From Mucilaginibacter mali (GTDB taxonomy: Bacteria > Bacteroidota > Bacteroidia > Sphingobacteriales > Sphingobacteriaceae): a stretch of DNA of 64,000 nucleotides. The notes below the pieces were generated by a model, which saw only the letters and a program-made list of their open reading frames with translations, was not told the DNA's origin and made no database searches. The position numbers were made by a program, and so were the translations under genes. Where the stretch lies: positions 2,728,001 to 2,792,000 of the forward strand of contig NZ_CP054139.1 of NCBI RefSeq assembly GCF_013283875.1, read 5' to 3'. Numbering within the stretch: the stretch's first letter is position 1; each line of letters opens with the position of its first letter. Shown piece by piece: positions 51,376-59,851 of this stretch.

Positions 51376-52140
51376 TTATTGCTTCAAGTAAGCCGATAGC
51401 TCATCAATAAGATCGGTGCCGATAATATCTGCTTTCAATTTGATAAGCGATGACCATCCTGCCTTATTATCCGGCGCGTCCCAAAAGCGGATGGGTTTGC
51501 CCAGGCTATGCACGCTGTCTATTACGTGCTTTATTCGTTGCTCATCTTTCAAAGGGATCGCTCCTACACCTTTCCATTTTGAATAAAGCGAATATTGGAG
51601 GCTCACCTGCCCTATTTTTTTCAATTGTTCGGCCGTGTAAGTATGGCGCAGATCCTCGTCAAAGTAAATATAATCGGGATAGTTGGCAAATTCGGTCGGT
51701 GGCGGTCGGTTACCGCTGATGAGGATGAGCAGGCGGCCATCCTTTTTATCGGTTTTGCAATATTTGCGCAGGGGTTTCAGTTCTTCCAGCAGCACCGGCA
51801 TTTCGTACCAGTAATCCTCCTTAACATCTATCAGCAAGGTTAAACGGCGACCGGTATCTTTTTTCAACGATTCCTTTATCGGATCGAGATACATCCCTTT
51901 CAGCGTACGATCAGGGTTGACGCTTTTCAGCTCGTGCGCAACCAGCAAGTGCCCATTCTTCAGGAAAATATCGGCCTCGATAGCGCCAAAGCCCGCCCCG
52001 TAAGCATGGGTGAAGGGTGCTGCCTGCATATAATCGTTATGCGAATGGGCATTTATAGCCGCATAGCCACTTTGCGCGGATGTGATTTTTGTAATAACAA
52101 TAGCAGCTACCAGTACCAGCAGCTTCGACAGGATTTTCAT
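51376..52140 (-). CDS. Secreted glycerophosphodiester phosphodiesterase-like protein
   Basis: 254 residues with signal peptide MKILSKLLVLVAAIVITKITSAQ. The mature start YAAINAHSHNDYMQAAPFTHAYGAGFGAIEADIFLKNGHLLVAHE is the PLC-like phosphodiesterase/GDPD barrel start with catalytic HSHNDY and the EAD metal pair. The closing half has LLIDVKEDYW and PIRFWDAPDN. The family (AIM6-like and related) hydrolyses phosphodiesters; the substrate is unknown. It acts in the periplasm. Upstream follows a GC-rich region with palindromes. Confidence 0.82.
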   Translation of the reverse strand: MKILSKLLVLVAAIVITKITSAQSGYAAINAHSHNDYMQAAPFTHAYGAGFGAIEADIFLKNGHLLVAHELKSVNPDRTLKGMYLDPIKESLKKDTGRRLTLLIDVKEDYWYEMPVLLEELKPLRKYCKTDKKDGRLLILISGNRPPPTEFANYPDYIYFDEDLRHTYTAEQLKKIGQVSLQYSLYSKWKGVGAIPLKDEQRIKHVIDSVHSLGKPIRFWDAPDNKAGWSSLIKLKADIIGTDLIDELSAYLKQ

Positions 52141-52607
52141 GGATACAAGTATAGGCGATATTTTTATTTGCGGGATGTGCGGTGGTTTAAATGTTTGTTA
52201 AATGTGGGGCTTAAGAAAGTTCCCTCCCTCCGGGATCTACCGTGCGCCCACATTTTTTATTAAAATCAAATTGTCATTTCGAATCCTTAGCGGGGAGGGA
52301 ATAGCCGGGCAAGGGTGAGAAATCTTATACGCGCAGCCGGCTTCACGTATAAGATTTTTTGCCTACGGTCAAGAGATAGTTCTCTTTCGCTCCATACCGC
52401 TTTCCCCTCGCTGCTCTATCGTATTATAGGTGGGAAGATGTGGGACACGGTAGCTCTGGGAGGGTGCGTTAGGTCTGTGTTGTGGCAGGGAGGGGTTTGG
52501 CCACGATGTGATACTGAATAACCCCTCCATACGCCCTCCCGTTGGGAGGGAATCGCACAATCCTCCGCACCTATACGCTAAATGACAGCGAAGCGTAATG
52601 ACCTAAA
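52141..52607. other. Long intergenic region with a 12-bp hairpin
   Basis: 467 bp without a credible gene. It contains the hairpin aaatcttatacg (52320-52331) / cgtataagattt (52346-52357), T-rich on its right side, and ccctccctccgggatc at about 52225 and gggagggaatagccgg at about 52292 as GC-rich repeats. Its short frames are out of character with neighbouring genes. Confidence 0.5.
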
Positions 52608-53957
52608 TCAAAACGCCTCATTCAAATTCAGGAAAAACCCCCGGTTACCAAACTTGCCGAAAGCGTAATCCAAAGCCAGATTAGTGCGTGTAGCTTTGTT
52701 AAACAACACCCGAAGGCCGCCGCCATAACCAGGCTGAAAGGTTTGGAACAGTTTAGTCCCCTGCAGATCGTTAGCAGTTTGCAGGCTGCCGAAAACTACC
52801 CCGCTGATAAACTTATTGGCCAGGATGGGGAAGCGGAACTCGGCCTCGGTATCATTAAACTGTGTGCCTTTAAAGTATTGGGCGGTGTACCCCCTGCCGC
52901 TTTTAAACTGGCCATCGCGGGCCGTGCCGGGTAGTTCAAGATAAGGGATAGCGCCGCTGATGAGGTAGTTACCCCAGTTCCAAAAGGCCAGCACGGTTTC
53001 GGGACTTGAGGCAGACAGGCTAATGTACTTACGCAGATCGGTGGTGAATTGCAGGGCATTTTTGGTACTGCCTATCCAGGTTTGGTTGGCGCGGATACCG
53101 GCATCAAAGTAGATGCCCTTGTAAGCCCGGTTCTGGTTATCGCGCGTGGTGTACTGCACATTAAACAGGAAACCATTTGCCGAGTAATGATCCTGCGGGA
53201 AACCAAAGCGTGTATTATAAATACCCGATGGTGTGATGTTATTGGCAGCTACATCGCCGGTTTGGATGTTACGCCGCACCTCGAACGACATGCCCGCGCC
53301 TAAAAACAGGTTATCCTGCACTTGTTTATACACCTTTTCGCGCAGATTAAAATAGAGGGAATGGATAGCATAACCCTTATGCGTTGGATTGGCCAATACC
53401 ACATCGCCCGGTGCACCGCTATTGCTACCGGCACCTATACCAAAGCCATGATCGGGACTGACGGTTTTGGCCGCTACGATATTGCCCTGCAAGTTCCATT
53501 TATTGCCGGGTGTAAAAACGTTGTGGTTTACATAAAAATAAATAATGCCTTTGGTAGTGATAGACGCCGAAGTAGCCGCCACAGACATCAGCGTACGCGG
53601 ATCATCGCCCAGTTTACGGCCGGCCACCGCCTTAATGCCGAGTTGCGCGCCGATGGTAGGGTTAGCCGCCACATTGGGCACCACCGTTATCCCCGAGCTT
53701 TTATGCAGGCTGTCAGGTCCTTTGCCCGGATGAAACAGGTTGCGGGCAAGATCACCAACATCGTACTGATAACTGGTATTTTCGATAGCCTGCTTGTGCT
53801 TAAGTATCCGCAGAGAATCGGCTTTTAACGAATCGGCCGGGGCAACTACCTGCGCGTGAGCAAGTGTGCAAAAGCTTATCAATGATACAATCAGCAGGCT
53901 TTTTATAAGTGTGGCTTTGCTAATAACAAAGCGGAGATCATAACAGTTAGTATACAC
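52608..53957 (-). CDS. BamA/TamA-like outer membrane beta-barrel protein
   Basis: 449 residues. Signal segment TLIKSLLIVSLISFCTLAHAQ. No POTRA domains: a short linker (residues 37-85) leads into the barrel of the Omp85/D15 surface-antigen type, with repeated beta-strand pairs (VPNVAANPTIGAQLGIKAVAGRK, NKWNLQGNIVAAKTV, GAGMSFEVRR), the DTEAEFRFPI segment and a C-terminal GNRGFFLNLNEAF strand ending in Phe, which is needed for outer membrane insertion. Homologues act as porins or adhesins. Function not visible. Confidence 0.82.
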   Translation of the reverse strand: MYTNCYDLRFVISKATLIKSLLIVSLISFCTLAHAQVVAPADSLKADSLRILKHKQAIENTSYQYDVGDLARNLFHPGKGPDSLHKSSGITVVPNVAANPTIGAQLGIKAVAGRKLGDDPRTLMSVAATSASITTKGIIYFYVNHNVFTPGNKWNLQGNIVAAKTVSPDHGFGIGAGSNSGAPGDVVLANPTHKGYAIHSLYFNLREKVYKQVQDNLFLGAGMSFEVRRNIQTGDVAANNITPSGIYNTRFGFPQDHYSANGFLFNVQYTTRDNQNRAYKGIYFDAGIRANQTWIGSTKNALQFTTDLRKYISLSASSPETVLAFWNWGNYLISGAIPYLELPGTARDGQFKSGRGYTAQYFKGTQFNDTEAEFRFPILANKFISGVVFGSLQTANDLQGTKLFQTFQPGYGGGLRVLFNKATRTNLALDYAFGKFGNRGFFLNLNEAF

Positions 53958-54027
53958 AGTCCTTTACATTTGTGGGGTACGAACTATGTTTAAACCTGCT
54001 TTTTAGCGAATTGTTTGGCGCGCGTTA

Positions 54028-55071
54028 TTACCTTTTATCGCGTTTAACCACCGGTTGAAACTCGAACGGCAGTAATTTATTCACCCGCGAATGCCCCATA
54101 TCGCCACGCCATTCTATGCCTTCGCCGTAGTTGCCATCGGCGTCTATCATCGCGCCGGCGCTGTTGGCGGCAAGTTGCAGGTACGATAGCTCCCTCACAT
54201 CCCGGCTTCGCTGATAATTAACCGACACTTCATCCTTTAACACAATAAATTTCTGATCGTGGAAGATAGCATTACTTTTAACGGCAACCAGGTCGTTATA
54301 ACTCAACTGACTTATTCCAGGTTTATCACCGGCTGCGGCGCCCCCGGCTTTTGGCATAGGGTGATAAATATCGAAAGTGTTTTTAGCCAGCTGATCGGCC
54401 CAAAGCGCCCGTATAAAATGCATACGCGAGCCGTAATAAGCTTCATCGCGGTCTTTTAATAACTGCTTCATGGCACTGCGCTTTAATCCTGCCGTATCCT
54501 CGGCAAAAATGTAATTGCCCTCATAGGCTGTCTGCGTAGGCACATGCCTGAATGATGACAGGTAGTAAGTGATCTTATACCCCAGCTTTTTATTATGGAT
54601 GATCAGTGGTTTATCCGCACCGCCAGTTAGTTCTTCGGTATTTTTGCTATAATGCAGCCATACATCGCCGGGGTTTTCGATATAACAGTCTGTACTTGCG
54701 CCAAGAAACTCGGTCAGGAATATGCGCATTTTATTGGCCCTGCTCATCGCGTCGGCCGTAACGGTAACTTCATCCAACTCGGTAGGCTTGCGTGTCATCA
54801 TTATCTGCAAATCCACGCCGGCATAATTGCTGATCTGGTGCGTAGTATATCCCACATAACTCACCACCAGCGGGATGGTGGTTTTATTGGTTGTTAACAT
54901 AAACACGCCCAGTGTATCGGTAACGGTGCCGACGAAAGTACCGTTCAGGTAAACGCTGGCCCCGGCAATAGGCTTACCGGTTTCGGCATCGGTTACTTTG
55001 CCCTTAATGGTTTGCGCATGGGCGATAATAGCAAATAATAAGAGCGCGGGTAATAAGAAAATGTGTTTCAT
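54028..55071 (-). CDS. CarboxypepD_reg-like protein, periplasmic or surface
   Basis: 347 residues. Signal peptide MKHIFLLPALLLFAIIAHAQ. Residues about 22-95 are a CarboxypepD_reg-like beta domain (IKGKVTDAETGKPIAGASVYLNGTFVGTVTDTLGVFML, ending IMMTRKP), as at the N-terminus of SusC-like receptors. The following part reads like the C-terminal domain of DUF5686-type proteins, but I cannot place it firmly. It lies alone between the barrel gene and the GLPGLI gene; all transcribe in the same direction. A terminator follows at about 55183 on its upstream side, so it is a separate unit. Confidence 0.8.
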   Translation of the reverse strand: MKHIFLLPALLLFAIIAHAQTIKGKVTDAETGKPIAGASVYLNGTFVGTVTDTLGVFMLTTNKTTIPLVVSYVGYTTHQISNYAGVDLQIMMTRKPTELDEVTVTADAMSRANKMRIFLTEFLGASTDCYIENPGDVWLHYSKNTEELTGGADKPLIIHNKKLGYKITYYLSSFRHVPTQTAYEGNYIFAEDTAGLKRSAMKQLLKDRDEAYYGSRMHFIRALWADQLAKNTFDIYHPMPKAGGAAAGDKPGISQLSYNDLVAVKSNAIFHDQKFIVLKDEVSVNYQRSRDVRELSYLQLAANSAGAMIDADGNYGEGIEWRGDMGHSRVNKLLPFEFQPVVKRDKR

Positions 55072-55182
55072 ATTTGTGCAAGGTATAGATGATCAATTGG
55101 GGACAGGTATATACTTAAACCACTTATAATGAGCAAGGTTTAACGGCAAATCATCTTTTTATTAAGAACCTGCTACAAATAC

Positions 55183-55212
55183 ACAAGCCGGAGCAAAAAT
55201 GCCCCGGCTTGT
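55183..55212 (-). terminator. Terminator of the GLPGLI unit
   Basis: Arms acaagccgg (55183-55191) and ccggcttgt (55204-55212). On the minus strand it follows the GLPGLI stop by about 30 bp. Confidence 0.7.
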
Positions 55213-55240
55213 ATCATAATAATGCGCGATAAATACGTCT

Positions 55241-56020
55241 TTACATCATAAAAACCTTCATCTCATAAGGCCCCCTGTTCCCTACTGTCGACCATGTTTT
55301 CATGATATCCCACAATACTTTCGATAGTTGTTTAGGATTTACCGGCTTCCCTTTTTTGGGTACGGTAATGGTAGCGGCAGGCACACTGGTATCGGTTACC
55401 TTGGTGGCAAACCAGGTTACGCCCTCGTGCGGCAGGGCTACGCCCAATATCATGCCGGGCAGGCCGGTAAAAGTTTCCGGTCCACCTGATACGTGGATCT
55501 CGTTAGTATAAAAAGCCACCACATACACCGAATCCATAATGAGCGCGTTGGCACGGCGGCAAACGTAACCGGCAATCTCACGGGTTTCGTCGGTTAGCTT
55601 CCAGTTTATCCGGCGGGTGCTATCCTTTACCAGGTACAGGTCTTCGTAAACGTTTTTCTGCACGGTGGTCATGCCTGTGGCTAAGTCGTTATATACTGTA
55701 TTGAACTGCCTGGCCATGGGGTTATCGTTACCCATTACCTTGTCGTTGATCTCTATCGGCACAGGCGTGTATAACGTTTTCTCATCGGTAAACGTCAACA
55801 CCGACTTTAGCTTGCGATATTGCGGCGTATTTTTTTTGTACGCGTTAAAACGCAACATTTCAAACTCATCCGGCTTGGCAGACATTTGGCCTTTGGCGAG
55901 GGTGAACAGGTTGATGGTCTTCTCAAACTCAACGGTACCGCTATGGGTAAATTTAGTAAACTGCGCAAGCAGCGTGGTGCAGGGCAGCAGGCAAAGTATG
56001 GTAATAATGATCTTCTTCAT
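55241..56020 (-). CDS. GLPGLI-family protein
   Basis: 259 residues. Signal peptide MKKIIITILCLLPCTTLLAQ. Mature part with GTVEFEKTINLF, the central GLPGMILGVALPHEG, which is the family signature (GLPGLI), and AFYTNEIHVSGGPE. Proteins of this family are exported and have unknown function; they are typical of Bacteroidota and often stand beside outer membrane barrel genes, as here (gap of 11 bp to the upstream barrel gene). The pair may move or bind a shared ligand. Confidence 0.9.
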   Translation of the reverse strand: MKKIIITILCLLPCTTLLAQFTKFTHSGTVEFEKTINLFTLAKGQMSAKPDEFEMLRFNAYKKNTPQYRKLKSVLTFTDEKTLYTPVPIEINDKVMGNDNPMARQFNTVYNDLATGMTTVQKNVYEDLYLVKDSTRRINWKLTDETREIAGYVCRRANALIMDSVYVVAFYTNEIHVSGGPETFTGLPGMILGVALPHEGVTWFATKVTDTSVPAATITVPKKGKPVNPKQLSKVLWDIMKTWSTVGNRGPYEMKVFMM

Positions 56021-56031
56021 GTGATAAGGTT

Positions 56032-58833
56032 TTAGTTTTTAGCAGGTTCGGTAGCAAATTTGGTGAAGTTCCAGATAACCGAGAACATCACGTAGCGGCC
56101 AATACCGCTGTTATTGGTTTGTGTGATCATGTTAGCGTTGGCATAACGGTTGGTACGCAGGTTGTTATTCAGCAAGTCGGTAGCGTTTACGGCAAAAGCG
56201 AGGGCATCATCCTTAAAAAACGTTTTGGTTAGCGAAGCGTTCCAAAGGGTAATGCGCTGTGCATCGAATGCTCGGGTAGCAGCGGTATAAGTGTATTGCG
56301 CATCCGTCCTGATCAAAAACTTGGCAGGCAGGTAATAACTCGCGTTTCCAAAGGCATTAAACCCGGCTGCGTTATTATTGGCCGTTGGCTGCAACGAAAA
56401 CTCGTTAAACGTATACGAGGGGCCACCGCTTACGTAAAGATCGTACTTTTTGACAGCAGATTTTGAGAGATTCAGCGATGCGCCGTAAGTGCGGCTTTTT
56501 GTTTCGTTTAAAGCATTATTAATATAGCTGTAATTGATGTTGCCGTTTGTATTTAACCTAATGCCGGTGCTTAAGCCTATCGATTTAATTTTGCGGCTGG
56601 TAGAAAAACTGGCGCTGTAGTTATACGGACTGCGGTCTGTAAGATTAATATATTGAATGGTTGTTTTGCCGGTCTTTGCATCAGTTACGGTATTATTTAC
56701 AATAGCATCGTACTGGTTATAAAAATACACCGATCCATAGCTGCTGGTGCCGCTTATTATCTTGGCTGAATTGTAGTAAACACTAAAGTTTTGGCTGTAG
56801 GCGGGTTTTAGATTGGCATTACCCAGGGTAATATTTAAAGGGTCGGTGTTCACACGGATGGGCTGTATCTGGTCTATCCCCGGCTGCTGGCTAAAGCCAC
56901 TGTAGCTAAACGTGATTGATTTTTGTAACGACGGGCTGTATTGAAAGCTGGCGCGTGGCAACCAGTTAACATAGCTGCGGCTAAAGGTATTCATAGTATA
57001 CTCGTCTGTTTGCTTGTAATCGGCAATAGAGGCCTTAGCGCTTAAAGTGGTATTAAACTTCTTTTTACGATAAGTGTACGATGCGCCGAACTGGTTGGTG
57101 ATGCGCAGCAGCTTATAATCGTTACTGTATACATTGTCAAAAATGGTGTAATTGCCGGCCGCGTCCTGGTTAAACGATTTCCGGTCGGCAGTACTATTAT
57201 TCAGCGCGAAGCCGTAGTTAAATACCATCGAGGCGAATTTGGTGAGCGGCTCGCCATAAGTGATGTTACTGTTCAACACCGAGCTTAACACATCAGATGT
57301 TTTGTATTGATTGATGCGCTGGGTACTGTCTATTCCGCCGCTGGTGGTATTGTAAAAATCCACCCGCGAGTTCAGGTTACCCTTAGTTTCGTTATTGTTA
57401 TAGCTTTCGCTGATATTCCACGAAATGTTACGGCCTACTTTTTTAAACTTTTTGGTGTAAAACAAACTGGCGTTAAACAATTGCTGATCGCCATGATTAT
57501 TTACGTCACGATCGTTAAAGTTGATCAGCTTCCCGTTGCCATTATCGGTAACGTTCTGGTAATTATTCATTACCCTGAAGTTTTTAAACGCACCATCGGC
57601 GCCAATCTTCAGGTTTGATGTAGTATCTATCTTAATGGTATAAGTAGCCTCTGCCTTATTGCGGAAAGCATAATTGTTAAAGCCCTGCCTCGAATTGGTG
57701 TTGATGATACCGTTTGTTAAGGTTTGCTGTGTGGTGGTGGTTGTCAGGCCGTTAATATCCATCGAACCGATACGGTAGTTGGTGTTGATGGTTTCTTTAT
57801 CGCCGTTCCACTTGCTATCGTAATGCAGGCCGCCGTTGTGCGCTAAAGGCTTACCGTTACCAAAATAAGTACCATCAAACGAATCCAAACCATCACTCGA
57901 TCCGCCAAACACGATGATACCGCCGCCATCGTCGATCTGCACGCTGTTAGCAGAAGAGCCCAGGGCATTATTATCGGCGAAGCCCAAACCTATCTTACCG
58001 TTATTGGCCGAAGTACCGTAAGCCGAATATTTGGCTTTAGCTTTAAAACGGTTGTAAATAGCCTGGCTCTCGTAAAGCTTTTGGGTGGCTAAACCACCAT
58101 CCAGTTTACCAAAGGTACCGTTCTTTTTATCTTCCTTTAGTTGTATGTTGATGGTTTTGGTGCGCTTGCCATCGTCCACACCGGTAAAGGCGGCCTGGTC
58201 GCTCTTCTTATCAAACAGTTGCACTTTATCCACCATATCGGCACGCAGGTTTTTGGTAACCAATGTCGGGTCATCACCGAAGAATTCGTCGCCATCTACC
58301 AAAACCTTGCTTACGGTTTGTCCGTTGGCGGTGATCTTGCCGTCCTTATCTACCTGTATGCCGGGCAGTTGCTTCAACAGGTCTTCTACTTTATCGTTGG
58401 GCTGTATCACATAGGCTTTGGCGCTGAATTCCGTCGTATCGCCCTTTATTTTAATGGCGTTCACGGTGCCTTTAACAATCACATCGTGCAGCAGGCGGCT
58501 TTTCAGCGGCATATTTACACTACCAAAATCCTTTGTGGGATGCGCGGGATCGAGCGTAAACTTCTCTACATAATCGGCATAAGCGGGATACGATACCAGC
58601 AGGATAAAATTACCCGGGGGCAGGTTGTTAATGGCAAAACTGCCGCCCTCCTTTGCATACACAAACCTGCGGATGATGGAATCCTTGGCATTAAGCACAC
58701 AAACGGTGGCATTGGTCAGTCTAGTTTTTGATGAGGTATCTGCCACCGCGCCCTTAATGTGGTAAGGGCTTTGGGCAAATAAACGGGCGCTGCAAAGCAG
58801 CATCATAAGGATGATAAGTGGGTGTAGTTTCAT
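56032..58833 (-). CDS. Outer membrane beta-barrel protein, TonB-receptor-like
   Basis: 933 residues. Signal MKLHPLIILMMLLCSARLFAQ, a CarboxypepD_reg-like domain (about 23-110), a plug-type segment (GDTTEFSAKAYVIQPNDKVEDLLKQLPGIQVDKDGKI), and a large barrel of the OMP_b-brl_3 type with many YxYRxK/N-type strands ending FSVIWNFTKF. A Gly/Asp-rich loop (DDGGGIIVFGGSSDGLDSFDG) follows the plug. It is the usual partner of GLPGLI proteins. A TonB box could not be pinned down. Confidence 0.9.
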   Translation of the reverse strand: MKLHPLIILMMLLCSARLFAQSPYHIKGAVADTSSKTRLTNATVCVLNAKDSIIRRFVYAKEGGSFAINNLPPGNFILLVSYPAYADYVEKFTLDPAHPTKDFGSVNMPLKSRLLHDVIVKGTVNAIKIKGDTTEFSAKAYVIQPNDKVEDLLKQLPGIQVDKDGKITANGQTVSKVLVDGDEFFGDDPTLVTKNLRADMVDKVQLFDKKSDQAAFTGVDDGKRTKTINIQLKEDKKNGTFGKLDGGLATQKLYESQAIYNRFKAKAKYSAYGTSANNGKIGLGFADNNALGSSANSVQIDDGGGIIVFGGSSDGLDSFDGTYFGNGKPLAHNGGLHYDSKWNGDKETINTNYRIGSMDINGLTTTTTQQTLTNGIINTNSRQGFNNYAFRNKAEATYTIKIDTTSNLKIGADGAFKNFRVMNNYQNVTDNGNGKLINFNDRDVNNHGDQQLFNASLFYTKKFKKVGRNISWNISESYNNNETKGNLNSRVDFYNTTSGGIDSTQRINQYKTSDVLSSVLNSNITYGEPLTKFASMVFNYGFALNNSTADRKSFNQDAAGNYTIFDNVYSNDYKLLRITNQFGASYTYRKKKFNTTLSAKASIADYKQTDEYTMNTFSRSYVNWLPRASFQYSPSLQKSITFSYSGFSQQPGIDQIQPIRVNTDPLNITLGNANLKPAYSQNFSVYYNSAKIISGTSSYGSVYFYNQYDAIVNNTVTDAKTGKTTIQYINLTDRSPYNYSASFSTSRKIKSIGLSTGIRLNTNGNINYSYINNALNETKSRTYGASLNLSKSAVKKYDLYVSGGPSYTFNEFSLQPTANNNAAGFNAFGNASYYLPAKFLIRTDAQYTYTAATRAFDAQRITLWNASLTKTFFKDDALAFAVNATDLLNNNLRTNRYANANMITQTNNSGIGRYVMFSVIWNFTKFATEPAKN

Positions 58834-59047
58834 TTAGGTCAGTTATAATGGCCTAATATAAAACTAAATTATTAGTAATAAAACTGAATTTAACGTTTTT
58901 TAACTTATTTTTTAGTTTAAATTAATAGTTAATGGTTTTCTTTTGGAGCAACCGGTTAAAAAAAATGCACACTGTGGCAATTTAACCACAAAGGGCACAA
59001 AGGTTATAAAGGCTTTCAAAGCCCTGATATTATTTATTATTTTCCTT

Positions 59048-59851
59048 TTAATACTGCGTCAACGTCAGCTTTATCGTATCGGCCTGCATCCCCGCAAAAA
59101 TACCGTAACCATTGGTAATATTCCCCGGCGGGTTGGCCAGGCGTTGCGATGTGGTGTTGGCGTTACTACTCAAAATATCACCATAAGCTTTATCTACACT
59201 ATACAAAATAGCGCGGTATACACCCAAATAACTGAATGTGCGGTAATATACATCGTAATGGTCGGCCGTTTTAGCATCAATGGTAAAGTTTACCGGGCTG
59301 TTGCGTTGCGGATGCAGGTTATATGGACTGTTATCATCATTCTTAAAAACGATCACATGGTACAGCGAATCTGGGTTGCTCCACCTGAACGTGACGGCTA
59401 TAGAATCGGTAGCGGCAGGGCCGTTGATTGTGGTCAACGGCATATTGATGGTAGTACGCGATGCTGTGTACGATGTAGCTTTGGCCGGGATGTTTGTAGT
59501 AGCGGTTACATCTTCATTGAGATAGTTAAACTTCAGTGTATAGGTTTTGCCCGATGACAGGAACGATGTATTGTTATAAACATAATTTCCAGAGCCGCTT
59601 TCGGTAAGGGCTACGGTTTGGCTGCCGTTAGATAGACTAAGCGACAGACCAGTGATGGCCGCGCCATAAGTTGCGGTATCAGCCAAACCTTTTTGCTGAT
59701 AAACCTTTACGCCTACGGGCTGACCAGGCGTTAGGTAAGCGATAACAACAGGGCGTTCGGTCACATTTGCCGAATCCTGTTTTTTGCAGGCTGCGAACAT
59801 AATTGTGGCGACCAGTATAGTAATAGCAGATAATTTGCGCATTATTTCCAT
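59048..59851 (-). CDS. DUF4249 lipoprotein, partner of the STN-TonB receptor
   Basis: 267 residues. Lipoprotein signal MEIMRKLSAITILVATIMFAAC (Cys 22, then KKQDS). The mature protein matches the DUF4249 layout: ERPVVIAYLTPGQPVGVKVY, GLSLSLSNGSQTVALTESGSGNYV and LKFNYLNEDVTATTNIPAKA. These lipoproteins occur directly behind STN-TonB-dependent receptors in Bacteroidota and probably bind substrate on the surface, like SusD for SusC. Its start overlaps the receptor stop by 10 bp, so both are made together. Confidence 0.88.
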   Translation of the reverse strand: MEIMRKLSAITILVATIMFAACKKQDSANVTERPVVIAYLTPGQPVGVKVYQQKGLADTATYGAAITGLSLSLSNGSQTVALTESGSGNYVYNNTSFLSSGKTYTLKFNYLNEDVTATTNIPAKATSYTASRTTINMPLTTINGPAATDSIAVTFRWSNPDSLYHVIVFKNDDNSPYNLHPQRNSPVNFTIDAKTADHYDVYYRTFSYLGVYRAILYSVDKAYGDILSSNANTTSQRLANPPGNITNGYGIFAGMQADTIKLTLTQY